A stretch of DNA of 64,000 nucleotides. It comes from Nocardia brasiliensis ATCC 700358 (GTDB lineage Bacteria > Actinomycetota > Actinomycetes > Mycobacteriales > Mycobacteriaceae). Each line of letters begins with the position of its first letter. The stretch's first letter is position 1. This document shows positions 42,348-50,948 of this stretch, in pieces. Under the pieces are notes generated by a model. The model ran no database searches, had not been told where the DNA came from, and saw only the letters and a list, made by a program, of their open reading frames with translations. The stretch covers positions 9,238,001-9,302,000 of the forward strand of contig NC_018681.1 in the NCBI RefSeq assembly GCF_000250675.2. Direction: 5' to 3'. A program made the position numbers and the translations under genes.

Positions 42348-43187
42348 ATGAGCGCAGATATCGCGTTGCACAGGGTCGCGGCGAACGGGATCACGATGAA
42401 TGTCGCGGTCGCCGGAGCGGGTCCCGCGGTCCTGCTGCTGCACGGGTTTCCGCACACCTGGCAGGTGTGGCGGGGCGTGCTGGACGGACTCGCGGGGACG
42501 CATCGGGTGATCGCGCCCGACCTGCGCGGCTTGGGTGCGACGACCCGGCCGGACACCGGTTACGACGCCGGGAATCTGGTCATGGATGCGCTTGCCGTGC
42601 TGGACGCCCTGGGCGAAACCCGCGCGGATGTAGTCGGTTTCGATCTCGGTGCCGCCCCGGCGTTCCTGACCGCGATGCATCACCCGGATCGGGTCCGGCG
42701 CCTGGTGCTCATGGAGGCGATACTCGGCCGGTTACCCGGGGCCGAGGATTTCCTGCGCGACGGACCGCCCTGGTGGTTCGGCTTCCACGCCGTCCCGGAC
42801 CTGGCCGAGTCGGTGCTCATCGGGCACGAGGGCTCCTATATCGACTGGTTTCTGAGCGCGGGCACGCGCGGCCGTGGTGTGCCCGCGCCCCTGCGCACCG
42901 CATTCGTCACCGCCTACACCGGGTCGGACGCGTTGCGCGCCGCCTTCGCGCACTACCGGGCCTTGGCCGAGAGCGGCCGTCAGATCGAAACATCCACCGC
43001 CACAACCCGATTGCGGATGCCGACGCTGGCCGTCGGGGCGCATCCGGTCGGTGACGCGCTCGCCCGGCAGTTGCGGTCCCGCACCGACGATCTGACCGAG
43101 GCAGTGATCCCCGACTGCGGCCACATCATTCCAGTGGACGGGCTTCCCGCACTGCTCCCGCTGCTCACCGACTTTCTGGCACGCTAG
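42348..43187 (+). CDS. Alpha/beta hydrolase, epoxide-hydrolase-like
   Basis: 279 residues. LLLHGFPHTW is the HGxP region and VVGFDLGAA the nucleophile elbow with Asp rather than Ser, as in epoxide hydrolases and haloalkane dehalogenases. DCGHIIPVD near the end supplies the catalytic His. No signal peptide. The ATG at 42348 has TTGAGGTGGAG upstream; an ATG at 42282 would extend into the promoter. Divergent HxlR regulator. Substrate unknown. Confidence 0.83.
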   Translation: MSADIALHRVAANGITMNVAVAGAGPAVLLLHGFPHTWQVWRGVLDGLAGTHRVIAPDLRGLGATTRPDTGYDAGNLVMDALAVLDALGETRADVVGFDLGAAPAFLTAMHHPDRVRRLVLMEAILGRLPGAEDFLRDGPPWWFGFHAVPDLAESVLIGHEGSYIDWFLSAGTRGRGVPAPLRTAFVTAYTGSDALRAAFAHYRALAESGRQIETSTATTRLRMPTLAVGAHPVGDALARQLRSRTDDLTEAVIPDCGHIIPVDGLPALLPLLTDFLAR

Positions 43188-43232
43188 GATCGAAAACCAT
43201 CGCGCCGACCCGCGACGGCGGCACTCAACGCC

Positions 43233-43742
43233 CTACCGCCACACGGCTTCTGGGCAATTCGTCATACGGTCGTCTTCGTAGGCCGACACCGTGATCACCG
43301 TGATGTAACTGATCCGTTTGGACCAGTCGCCCGATGCGGGGCCCGCGTTGATTCGAGTGAGATCGTCCCAGGCGCGGCCTGCGCCGTACTCGACCGGTTC
43401 GCCGCCCCAGAAGGCAATGCAATCGCCGGTGCGGCCTTCACCGTCCCACACTGTCAGCCAAGTATTCGGCCCGACGTTCAGGGATGACGGCACGTTGTTC
43501 CAGTCGTTCCAGCAGAAGAACACGCAGTCCCTGGTGACGCGCAACAGTTCGTGCGCGCCGAGACCCAATGTGACACCGTCGTTGTCGAAGCTTGGGGTCT
43601 CCCAGAATTGGGCGTAACCCGGGTAGATCATCGGGAGGTTGCCGGCCTGGGCGGGGGCCGCTGCCGTGAGACCGAGCGCGGCGGTCGCGGCCATGAGCAG
43701 GGTGGCCCAGCGTGCGGTGCGGTGGGAGATTCGGCTCGACAT
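43233..43742 (-). CDS. Secreted protein, crystallin/inhibitor-I36-like
   Basis: 169 residues. A signal peptide (about 1-32, ending APAQA) precedes a 137-residue Trp- and Asn-rich domain with four Cys (two in CVFFC, GDC, NCPE). Strand patterns such as FWETPSFDN and ITVITV recall small beta/gamma-crystallin or peptidase-inhibitor-I36-like secreted proteins, but the match is weak. The ATG at 43742 has AAAGGAAG upstream. Confidence 0.6.
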   Translation of the reverse strand: MSSRISHRTARWATLLMAATAALGLTAAAPAQAGNLPMIYPGYAQFWETPSFDNDGVTLGLGAHELLRVTRDCVFFCWNDWNNVPSSLNVGPNTWLTVWDGEGRTGDCIAFWGGEPVEYGAGRAWDDLTRINAGPASGDWSKRISYITVITVSAYEDDRMTNCPEAVWR

Positions 43743-43863
43743 TACTTTCTTCCTTTCGACATGCCTGGGCGCGTCGCCACCGCCGCGCCTTCTCATGATC
43801 GAAAGTGATTACCCGGCAGCATATTTCGCGCACGACAACCGTAGGATCCCGGGCGCCGCGCCG

Positions 43864-43887
43864 ACCATACGAACAACTTCGTATGGT
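43864..43887. promoter_or_regulatory. 10-bp inverted repeat upstream of LuxR gene
   Basis: ACCATACGAA (43864-43873) and TTCGTATGGT (43878-43887) form a perfect inverted repeat with a 4-nt CAAC centre, 50 nt before the LuxR-type start and between it and the divergent secreted-protein gene. A likely operator. Confidence 0.55.
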
Positions 43888-43937
43888 GTTCTCCGCTTCG
43901 GCCTGTTCGCGGAACGTGTCCGGGAGATACTGAAGCG

Positions 43938-44738
43938 GTGACGAGGGGGACCGACTCGACCGCACGGAAAATCCACGATCTCGCCTTGGCGATCATCACC
44001 GAACGCGATCCGGTGCAGGTGTGGCCGCTGCTCATGGAGCGGCTCACCGCCGACCTCCCGTGCGATCTCGCGGTACTGATCGATCTCGACTGGAACGCAG
44101 GCACCGGACACGCCCTCACCGGTGCGCCGGACTGGCTGCACGAAGCACCACTCGACGCACTCATCCACGCGCACATGCGATCTCATCCGCTGCTGCAGCA
44201 CTACGCCCGGACCGGCGACACGACGCCGTTGACCATGGACGAAGTCGCCGACGACCGCTGGTGGAAGGGCGAAGCGTACCGGGCGGGCAAGGACGCGATC
44301 GGTATCGACCGGCAGCTGGCGCTGCCGCTGGCCGCGGGGCGCAGCCGAATCCGCGGCGTCATCATGAGTCGCAGCAGCCACGGATTCAGCGACCGCGACC
44401 TCGAATACGCCGCGCTCGCACGGTCATTGCTCGATGCGGTGCAAGCCCACGAGACGGCGGCCTTCGGGCATCGCGGACCAGCAGACCCCGCGGATTACCG
44501 GCTGACCCCGCGGGAACTGGCGGTGCTGGGTCTGCTCTGCGAGGGCCTGACCACCCGCGCGATCGCGAGCAGACTCGGCATCGCCCCCGCGACCGCTACC
44601 AAACATACCGAGAACCTCTACCGGAAAATCGGCGTACACGATCGCATCGCCGCCCTACGCGCGGCCCAGCGCCTCGGCCTGGTCCCCGTTTTGCCGAGCA
44701 GACCGGCGTCGGCGTCTGAGCCAGAATGGCTTGCATGA
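43938..44738 (+). CDS. LuxR-type HTH transcriptional regulator
   Basis: 266 residues. The C-terminal helix-turn-helix (about 183-247) reads LTPRELAVLGLLCEGLTTRAIASRLGI..., typical of LuxR/NarL DNA-binding domains. The N-terminal 180 residues are GAF-like in length, with several Trp and His that could bind a ligand; no receiver Asp is evident. The GTG at 43938 has GGGAG upstream. Its stop overlaps the GNAT start (ATGA). A perfect inverted repeat lies 50 nt upstream. Confidence 0.83.
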   Translation: MTRGTDSTARKIHDLALAIITERDPVQVWPLLMERLTADLPCDLAVLIDLDWNAGTGHALTGAPDWLHEAPLDALIHAHMRSHPLLQHYARTGDTTPLTMDEVADDRWWKGEAYRAGKDAIGIDRQLALPLAAGRSRIRGVIMSRSSHGFSDRDLEYAALARSLLDAVQAHETAAFGHRGPADPADYRLTPRELAVLGLLCEGLTTRAIASRLGIAPATATKHTENLYRKIGVHDRIAALRAAQRLGLVPVLPSRPASASEPEWLA

Positions 44739-45307
44739 GCCAGCTGCCCACACTGTCCGTTTCGGAGATCACCGCGGAGCGTGTCGTGTTGCGCAAAGCG
44801 CGCGAGGGTGACCGGGCGGGGCTCATCGAGTTGCAAACCGATCCGCCGGTGCGGGCCTACCTCGGCGGGCCCCGGCCGCGCGCCGATGTGGAGCAGTACC
44901 TGGACGCGGTGGGGATCGCGAATGTTGCTGCGGCTGCGGGCGTTTACATCATCGCGGACCGGGAAACGGATCTGCTGCTCGGCACACTGCAGTTGACTCG
45001 CCGGTCTGCCGAGGAACCCGGACATCTCACCGAGGACGGCGAGGAACTCGAACTGGGTTACCTGCTGCGGCGCGAAGCGTGGGGGTCGGGCTACGCATTC
45101 GAGGCAGCGACCTGCGCATTGCGTGCTGCCGCGGCCGAGCTGCCCGACCAACCGGTCCTGATCGTCACCCAGACCGCCAACGAGCGTTCGCTGAAACTCG
45201 CTGCTCGCTTGGGCTTTCGGCCCGTCAGTACTTTCGAGGCGTTCGGCGCACAGCAGACGCTCGCCGGCGCGGCGCTGCACGCTTTTGCGGGCTCGCGGCG
45301 GGAGTAG
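44735..45307 (+). CDS. GNAT-family N-acetyltransferase
   Basis: 190 residues, GNAT fold of the RimJ/RimL type: TAERVVLRKAREGD start, ELGYLLRREAWGSGYAFEA as the acetyl-CoA-binding motif A, and TANERSLKLAARLGFR as motif B. It transfers acetyl groups to protein N-termini or small amines; the target is unknown. The ATG at 44735 overlaps the LuxR stop, so the two are co-translated. Confidence 0.88.
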   Translation: MSQLPTLSVSEITAERVVLRKAREGDRAGLIELQTDPPVRAYLGGPRPRADVEQYLDAVGIANVAAAAGVYIIADRETDLLLGTLQLTRRSAEEPGHLTEDGEELELGYLLRREAWGSGYAFEAATCALRAAAAELPDQPVLIVTQTANERSLKLAARLGFRPVSTFEAFGAQQTLAGAALHAFAGSRRE

Positions 45308-45317
45308 CGTTGGTGAG

Positions 45318-46133
45318 GTGCCGGACACCGAACTGGTCGGAGTGCAGAAGACCCTCAGCCCTGTGCTGCGGGCCAAGGCCCTGGACAATCTGTTGCCGGA
45401 TCCGATACTCGGCGACACGTATGCCGAGCAGGTGATGCGGCGGCTCGAACCCGATTACGACAAGGGTCGATTCGGCAAGAGTCAGATCGGGCTCAGTGCG
45501 GTGGTGCGCGCGAAGACCCACGACGATTGGGCTCGGGCTTTCCTCGCCGAGCACCCCGACGCGGTGGTGCTGCACTTGGGGTGCGGCCTCGACGCCCGGG
45601 TGTACCGGGTCGACCCGCCGGCCACGGTCGACTGGTACGACCTGGACTATCCGGCGATCATCGCACTGCGGCAACGACTGCTGCCGCCGCGCGAGCACTA
45701 CACCTTGATCGGCTCCAGCGTGACGGACCTGGCCTGGCTGGACCGGATCCCGCGCGGCCGCCCGGTGCTGCTGATCGCCGAGGGACTGGTCCCCTACCTC
45801 ACCGAAGCCGAACTGCGCGAGCTGCTCGGCGCCGTGGTCGCCGCCTTCCCGGCCGGCGGGATCCAGTTCGACACGGTGGCGGTGTGGGCGTGGCGCACCT
45901 CGAGGTGGCATCCGGTGCTGCGCAAGTACGGTACCCAATTCCGTTGCGGTTTCGATGATCCGGCCGCGATCGCCGACTGGCAAACACGACTCGAATTCGT
46001 CGACGAGGCACCGATGAACGACGCCACGGTGCTGATGACCAAGGCGCCCAAGGACATTCGCCGGTTGTACCGACTCCTGAACCGGCTGCCGGGCATGCGC
46101 CGGTCCACTCGGATCGTGCGCTTCCGCTTCTGA
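45318..46133 (+). CDS. Class I SAM methyltransferase (LCMT/TcmP-like)
   Basis: 271 residues. VVLHLGCGLDARVYRV is the SAM-binding motif I, VDWYDLDYP follows, and LLIAEGLVPYL is typical of the leucine-carboxyl-methyltransferase family, which includes O-methyltransferases such as TcmP. The GTG at 45318 lies 10 nt after the GNAT stop; the reading frame upstream of it is in another gene. Substrate unknown. Confidence 0.85.
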   Translation: MPDTELVGVQKTLSPVLRAKALDNLLPDPILGDTYAEQVMRRLEPDYDKGRFGKSQIGLSAVVRAKTHDDWARAFLAEHPDAVVLHLGCGLDARVYRVDPPATVDWYDLDYPAIIALRQRLLPPREHYTLIGSSVTDLAWLDRIPRGRPVLLIAEGLVPYLTEAELRELLGAVVAAFPAGGIQFDTVAVWAWRTSRWHPVLRKYGTQFRCGFDDPAAIADWQTRLEFVDEAPMNDATVLMTKAPKDIRRLYRLLNRLPGMRRSTRIVRFRF

Positions 46134-46341
46134 CTGCGTCTCGCGGCCAGGACCAGCCACCCAGCAGTACGTCACCAACGCTGACGGGAATTCCGATCAG
46201 CTCTGATCGGCACAACAGCAGCGGCACCCGGAAGCCCGGTGGTCGCTGCCCGGTGCACTTGCCCGTCGAGCAATGATCTAAACCTGGATTTCCGCATTTG
46301 GCAGTCGGGACGCCAGGGCGGAACAGGCCTGGCAGTGCCGT

Positions 46342-46370
46342 TTGACCAGGGTGCGGCGGCATCGTATCGT
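46342..46370 (+). promoter_or_regulatory. Sigma-70-like promoter for the DUF3558 gene
   Basis: TTGACC (46342-46347) and TATCGT (46365-46370) are separated by 17 bp and end 41 nt before the ATG at 46412. The preceding 200 nt (46134-46341) show no gene. Confidence 0.5.
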
Positions 46371-46411
46371 CGTTGATCGCCAAGGGGTTGCTGACCCGGG
46401 GAGGGCTTTCG

Positions 46412-47026
46412 ATGATGAGCAAGAGCTGCGCCGCCGGTTGTCTGGTGGTGAGCGCTACGGTGCTGTCCGCCTGCGCCGGTGGTGCCACCGAGCACGAGGG
46501 ACATACCGCGACGTCGAGTGCGGCACCCCCTGCCGTGCAGGTGAGTCTCCCGCCGGCACCGACGCAGACCGGCGCGAAACAGGTGCGGTTCGACCCGTGT
46601 ACCCGCGTGGGCGACGATCTGGTGAGCCGGGCCGGGTTCGACCCGGCGACTCGCGAGCGCGCGGTGAGCGAAGGCGTGTCCTCGCTGCTCACCACGATCG
46701 GCTGCCAATTCTGGCGAGAGGCACTCGTCGATGGCGAGAAGTATCCCACCGGCGGGTTGTCCGTGACGTCCAGCGACCTCACCCTCGACAACATCCGGAC
46801 GAGCTCGGAGCACGAGATATTCAACGCGGATCCGATCCGCGGACGGGCGGCAGTGCTGTACCGGACGCCGCAGGTCGGCAACGGTTGCTGGGCGTCGATC
46901 GAATCGGCTGACGGGACCTTCACGGCCGGGCTGATCGTCACCCCGGGCCCGGTCGCCGTGCCGCCGCCCTGTGACCAGATCCGCCAGATCGCCGAAACCT
47001 TCAGCGAAGCACTCGACACCGAGTAG
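46412..47026 (+). CDS. DUF3558 lipoprotein (second copy)
   Basis: 204 residues. Signal peptide with lipobox VLSAC (Cys about residue 21), then a Ser/Ala/Pro linker and the DUF3558 domain with FDPC, AGFDP, IGCQFWRE and GNGCWA, clearly related to the gene at 31558. Anchored outside the membrane; function unknown. The ATG at 46412 has GGAGGG 6 nt upstream. An ESX-like gene follows after 79 nt. Confidence 0.85.
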   Translation: MMSKSCAAGCLVVSATVLSACAGGATEHEGHTATSSAAPPAVQVSLPPAPTQTGAKQVRFDPCTRVGDDLVSRAGFDPATRERAVSEGVSSLLTTIGCQFWREALVDGEKYPTGGLSVTSSDLTLDNIRTSSEHEIFNADPIRGRAAVLYRTPQVGNGCWASIESADGTFTAGLIVTPGPVAVPPPCDQIRQIAETFSEALDTE

Positions 47027-47105
47027 TGCCGCTTTTCGGCGGGCCGTGCCGAAGCGCACCTCACCCGCCGATGTGAGTGAAGTACACAGTCAGGGAGTAA
47101 TACGG

Positions 47106-48362
47106 ATGGCCGAGACATTCGCGGCGAACCCCAGCGAGATTGCCGGTCTGGGCAATCTCGTCACGTCGATAGCGGGGGACGCCCTGCTGGCGTCCAGTTT
47201 CGTGGCGAAGGAAGGGAAGGCGGCCGATTGGCTGCACGGGCCGATCATCGACACGCTGATCGCCCCGATCAACGATGCCGCGGACTGGATGTCGCAGCGC
47301 CACGCGGTGCTCGCGAACACCACCCTCGGCACCGGCACCGAGCTCAACAAGGCCGCCTGGATGTATCACAGCCAGGATCAGCAGAACTACGCCGCGCTGA
47401 ACGCGAATACCGAATCGAATCTTCCGGTGGGCGACAACACCGAAGAGACCGGCGTGACCGCGCAATACGCCGGTGCGGCCAGCTATTCGAAGCCCGAGTC
47501 CGTCAAATACGAAGCGCCCGCCGCGAACAAAGAAGAACTCGCCGGGCTCATCGCCGAAGTCTTCCCGGTGCTCGGCAATGTGAACGAGTCCATCAAGAGC
47601 ATCACCCGGGCGGCGGGCACCGAATACGACCCGCTGGTCACCTGTTTGGCGCCGATTCCCGGAAACTGGTCCGAAATCCGCAGGCTCGGTGAGGTGTACA
47701 AGGCGGCGGGTAACGGCTTGGAGGCCTGCGGCAAGAATCTCGAATCCGGTGTGAAGCGGATCGATGGCAGCACCGACAACAAACCGAATTGGGACGGCGC
47801 CGCCTCGGTGGCCTTCAGCGCCTGGGCGACCAAACAGATCGCGGCGATGAAGTGGGAAGGGCCGGTCGGCCGGATCGTCAGCGATTGCGCGGGCGCGGTG
47901 TCCGACATGATCCGGGACGGCATCAAATCCATCCTCGAGAAAATGTGGGGGATGCTCAACAAGTACTGCGATTTCGACGACATCAAGGGCGCGCTCAAAT
48001 CGGTCGCCAATATCTTGTCCACGGCGGTCCCGGGTCTCGGCGCCGCACGGATCGCCAAGCTGGTCGCCGACATCGGGTTTCTCGTCAAAGCCGCGATAGA
48101 CGTGGTCACCAAGATCAAGGAGCTGGCCGACGCCTTCAAGACGCTCCTCGACTTCATCAAGGATCCGGTGGGCCGATTGCAGGACAAGGCGAAGCAGAAG
48201 CTGGACGAGGCGATCGCACCGGTCACCAACAAGATCGACGACGCGACCCGTAAAGCGGCCCTCGCCAAAGATATCGGGCAGATAGCCAACTACGGCGACA
48301 CCACGAACCGACCGACGCAGGCCTACGACACCGGCGCTACACCGTGGGCGAACGCCCAGTGA
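47106..48362 (+). CDS. ESX-type (WXG100-like) secreted protein
   Basis: 418 residues, largely helical and without signal peptide. The N-terminus (MAETFAANPSEIAGLGNLV) and the central NWDGAASVAFSAW (about 220-232, a WxG-like turn between long helices) resemble ESX-secreted proteins of Nocardia. The C-terminal third is Lys-rich and amphipathic. The ATG has GGGAG upstream. It is coupled to the next gene by a 4-nt overlap. Function unknown. Confidence 0.65.
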   Translation: MAETFAANPSEIAGLGNLVTSIAGDALLASSFVAKEGKAADWLHGPIIDTLIAPINDAADWMSQRHAVLANTTLGTGTELNKAAWMYHSQDQQNYAALNANTESNLPVGDNTEETGVTAQYAGAASYSKPESVKYEAPAANKEELAGLIAEVFPVLGNVNESIKSITRAAGTEYDPLVTCLAPIPGNWSEIRRLGEVYKAAGNGLEACGKNLESGVKRIDGSTDNKPNWDGAASVAFSAWATKQIAAMKWEGPVGRIVSDCAGAVSDMIRDGIKSILEKMWGMLNKYCDFDDIKGALKSVANILSTAVPGLGAARIAKLVADIGFLVKAAIDVVTKIKELADAFKTLLDFIKDPVGRLQDKAKQKLDEAIAPVTNKIDDATRKAALAKDIGQIANYGDTTNRPTQAYDTGATPWANAQ

Positions 48363-48847
48363 CCCGGCCGCAGTGGGGCAGCATGCGCGAGCCCGATCTC
48401 GACCCCATGGCAGAGGCGCTGGCCCGCCAGGTCATGGACGCGGTCGACAACCTGCGCACCGCCACCATCCGCCTCGACAGCATCGACCCCGCCGAGCTTT
48501 TCGAGCGCGCCACCGAGGTGACCGAGGAGTTCATCTCGATGGTCGCCGGGATGGACACCGCGTCCGCGGCGCTGCAGGCGTACGCCGCACGAGTCGCGAG
48601 TGGTGAATGTCGTTGGAGCGATATCGAAACCCTCGCCCGGCCGGTGCCGCCGGAGGTCGCCGAGATGAAGGGCTCGCCGGAGTTCATCTGGCGGTGGTCC
48701 CCGGAGCCCCCGCCCGAACCGGCCCCGCCCGCGGCTACCACCTGGACGCCGACCCGCCGGCCGCGCCCGGACGACAACGTGGTCGGTCCCAGCGACTGGC
48801 CGGACGACTTCGACGACTATCCCGATGAGCGGCGGCCGTGGAGCTGA
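48359..48847 (+). CDS. Hypothetical protein coupled to the ESX-like gene
   Basis: 162 residues; no family recognised. The first 100 residues are helical and acidic, the rest is Pro-, Arg- and Asp-rich and probably disordered. The GTG at 48359 overlaps the upstream stop (GTGA); a GTG at 48344 and ATG at 48383 are alternatives. By position it could be a partner or chaperone of the upstream protein. Confidence 0.6.
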   Translation: MTRPQWGSMREPDLDPMAEALARQVMDAVDNLRTATIRLDSIDPAELFERATEVTEEFISMVAGMDTASAALQAYAARVASGECRWSDIETLARPVPPEVAEMKGSPEFIWRWSPEPPPEPAPPAATTWTPTRRPRPDDNVVGPSDWPDDFDDYPDERRPWS

Positions 48848-48928
48848 GCCGGCGCATATCGTGACCGCGCACCACGGGGGTGCCATTACAGTCGGCGACG
48901 CACCGCCGAGTCGTACGAGGAGAGTGAT

Positions 48929-49459
48929 GTGAGCCGGTCCGACAGGTTGATCGGCCCGATGTCGCTGGTGTGGACGCTGGGCGTCGTCGTCGCGGCCGTG
49001 GCATTCATGGGGGGCGCGTTGCAACTGGGTGCCGCGATAGTCCGGTGGACCGATTCGCAACTCGCCATGGCACTGTATCTGCCGGTGAGCGTGTTCGCGG
49101 GCATCGGCGCATGGATGCTCGTACTGTCCGCCGCATGGCGGTTGCGCCGCAACTATTTGCGGCGCGCAGGGGTTGAGATCGCGGCGGTGGTGGTCGAGTC
49201 GGAGGTACGCCGTAAGTACCGTTCGGGCACGCTCAACTGGGATCTGTGGCGGGTGCAGGTCGAAGCCCGGCTCACCCACCCGGATTCCGGACGGGATCTC
49301 CGCGTCCGAAAACAGTTCCTCTACCCGCAATTCCGCGAGGCAAAGGCACGCGCCCTGGCCGAGCGGTTGAGCGTCGGCTCTACCGCGCCTCTGCTGGTCC
49401 GCAAGAACTACGCCCTGTTCGACGTCCCCAAACGTCCGGCGTGGACCGACATCTGGTGA
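48929..49459 (+). CDS. DUF3592-like membrane protein
   Basis: 176 residues. Two membrane segments (about 13-35 and 48-70), then a soluble beta-rich domain with AVVVESEVRRKYRSG and VRKQFLYPQF, similar to DUF3592-type proteins. The GTG at 48929 has GAGGAGAG upstream. Function unknown. Confidence 0.65.
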   Translation: MSRSDRLIGPMSLVWTLGVVVAAVAFMGGALQLGAAIVRWTDSQLAMALYLPVSVFAGIGAWMLVLSAAWRLRRNYLRRAGVEIAAVVVESEVRRKYRSGTLNWDLWRVQVEARLTHPDSGRDLRVRKQFLYPQFREAKARALAERLSVGSTAPLLVRKNYALFDVPKRPAWTDIW

Positions 49460-49548
49460 GCGGCGGATCCGCCACGCCCGAACAACCCTCGTCCACCTGT
49501 GGATTCGCCTGATCCAGCGGACCTCGGTGCACATCCAGTTACCCTGAG

Positions 49549-50895
49549 GTGATGCGATTCCGGGTTCGAAGGTATGTCCTGGCCGTACTCGCTGCCGCCG
49601 CATCGACGATGCTGCTGTGTACGAATGCCGCGGCGGCACCGCCGATCCAGCCGGTCGCGGCGCCGCTCGGCAGTGATTTCCTCTGGGGTGTGGCAAGTTC
49701 CGGGTTCCAGTCCGAAGGGCATGCGCCCGACAGCAATTGGACGCGCTACATTCCGTCCCATCCGGATTACGACGCGCTGAACGATTCGGTCGACTTCTAC
49801 GACCGCTACGCGTCCGACATCGATCTGGCGGCGAATCTCGGTGTGCGGGTGTTCCGCATCGGAATCGAATGGGCCCGGCTGCAACCGGCACCAGGGGTGT
49901 GGGACGAGGGCGCGTTCCGTTTCTACGACGCCGTGCTCGCGAAGATCGCGCAGGCAGGCATGCGGCCGATGATCACGCTCGACCACTGGGTGTATCCGGG
50001 GTGGGCGGTCGATCGCGGCGGTTGGCGCAATCCCGGGATGGTGGGGGACTGGCTGGCGAACATGCGCGCGGTGGTCGATCGTTATGCCGATCGTGATCCG
50101 CTGTGGGTCACGGTGAACGAGCCGGCGGCCTATGTCTCGCACGAGGTGCGCCGGGGCAAGGCCGATCCCGGCGAGATGCTGGATCGGCTCGCGCAGGCGC
50201 ACAACGCCATCTACGACCACATCCATCAGGTGCAGCCCGGCGCCCAGGTCACCAGCAACGTCGGCTATGTCGCGGGCTCGGAGGCCGAGGTGAACGGGTC
50301 GTTCATCGACCGCGTCGCGGCGCGGCTCGATTATGTCGGCGTCGACTACTACTTCGGGTTCGATCCGGTGCAGTCGGTGCTGGGTTCGGTCACCAGGGCG
50401 CTCGGCTCGGCCGTGCCGAACCCGCCGGGCATGAACATCTGGGATCTGCCGCTGCGCACCGAGGGGATCTACTATGCGCTGCGCCACTATTCGCAGCGCT
50501 TCCCGGGTAAACCGCTGTACATCGTGGAGAACGGCATGCCGACCGAGAACGGCGGCCCCCGGCCCGACGGCTACTCCCGCAGCGATCACCTGCGCGACAC
50601 CGTGTACTGGATCCAGCGCGCGAAGGCCGACGGCATGAACGTCATGGGCTACAACTACTGGAGCCTCACCGACAACTACGAGTGGGGCAGCTACACACCA
50701 CGATTCGGCCTCTACACGGTCGACGTGCGCACCGATCCCGGCCTGACCCGCCGCCCCACCGACGCGGTCGGCACCTACACCCAGATCGTCGCCGCGGGCG
50801 GCGTCCCCGGTGACTACCGCCCGACGCGCGCACCGGCGCTCTGTGTTCTGGTCGATCCGCCGGCCAGCTGCCTGACACCCGTCGCGGCACCGTAA
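49549..50895 (+). CDS. Secreted glycoside hydrolase family 1 (beta-glucosidase-like)
   Basis: 448 residues with a signal peptide (about 1-30, ending AAAA). The mature enzyme is a GH1 TIM barrel: LGSDFLWGVASSGFQ start, VNEPAA with acid/base Glu191, YIVENGM with nucleophile Glu327, and NYWSLTDNYEW near the end. It would release glucose or related sugars outside the cell. Starts at GTG 49549 or ATG 49552, with GAGG very close. Ends convergently with the caspase gene, 53 nt away. Confidence 0.9.
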   Translation: MMRFRVRRYVLAVLAAAASTMLLCTNAAAAPPIQPVAAPLGSDFLWGVASSGFQSEGHAPDSNWTRYIPSHPDYDALNDSVDFYDRYASDIDLAANLGVRVFRIGIEWARLQPAPGVWDEGAFRFYDAVLAKIAQAGMRPMITLDHWVYPGWAVDRGGWRNPGMVGDWLANMRAVVDRYADRDPLWVTVNEPAAYVSHEVRRGKADPGEMLDRLAQAHNAIYDHIHQVQPGAQVTSNVGYVAGSEAEVNGSFIDRVAARLDYVGVDYYFGFDPVQSVLGSVTRALGSAVPNPPGMNIWDLPLRTEGIYYALRHYSQRFPGKPLYIVENGMPTENGGPRPDGYSRSDHLRDTVYWIQRAKADGMNVMGYNYWSLTDNYEWGSYTPRFGLYTVDVRTDPGLTRRPTDAVGTYTQIVAAGGVPGDYRPTRAPALCVLVDPPASCLTPVAAP

Positions 50896-50948
50896 CCGCC
50901 CGGTGCGTGCAGACGCTGCGTGCGAGTTTGTCCGGCGAGTGATCCGGT

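Noticed and set aside
43864..43887. loxP-like recombination site
   Set aside because: Only part of the arms resembles loxP, the spacer is 4 bp instead of 8, and no recombinase is nearby.
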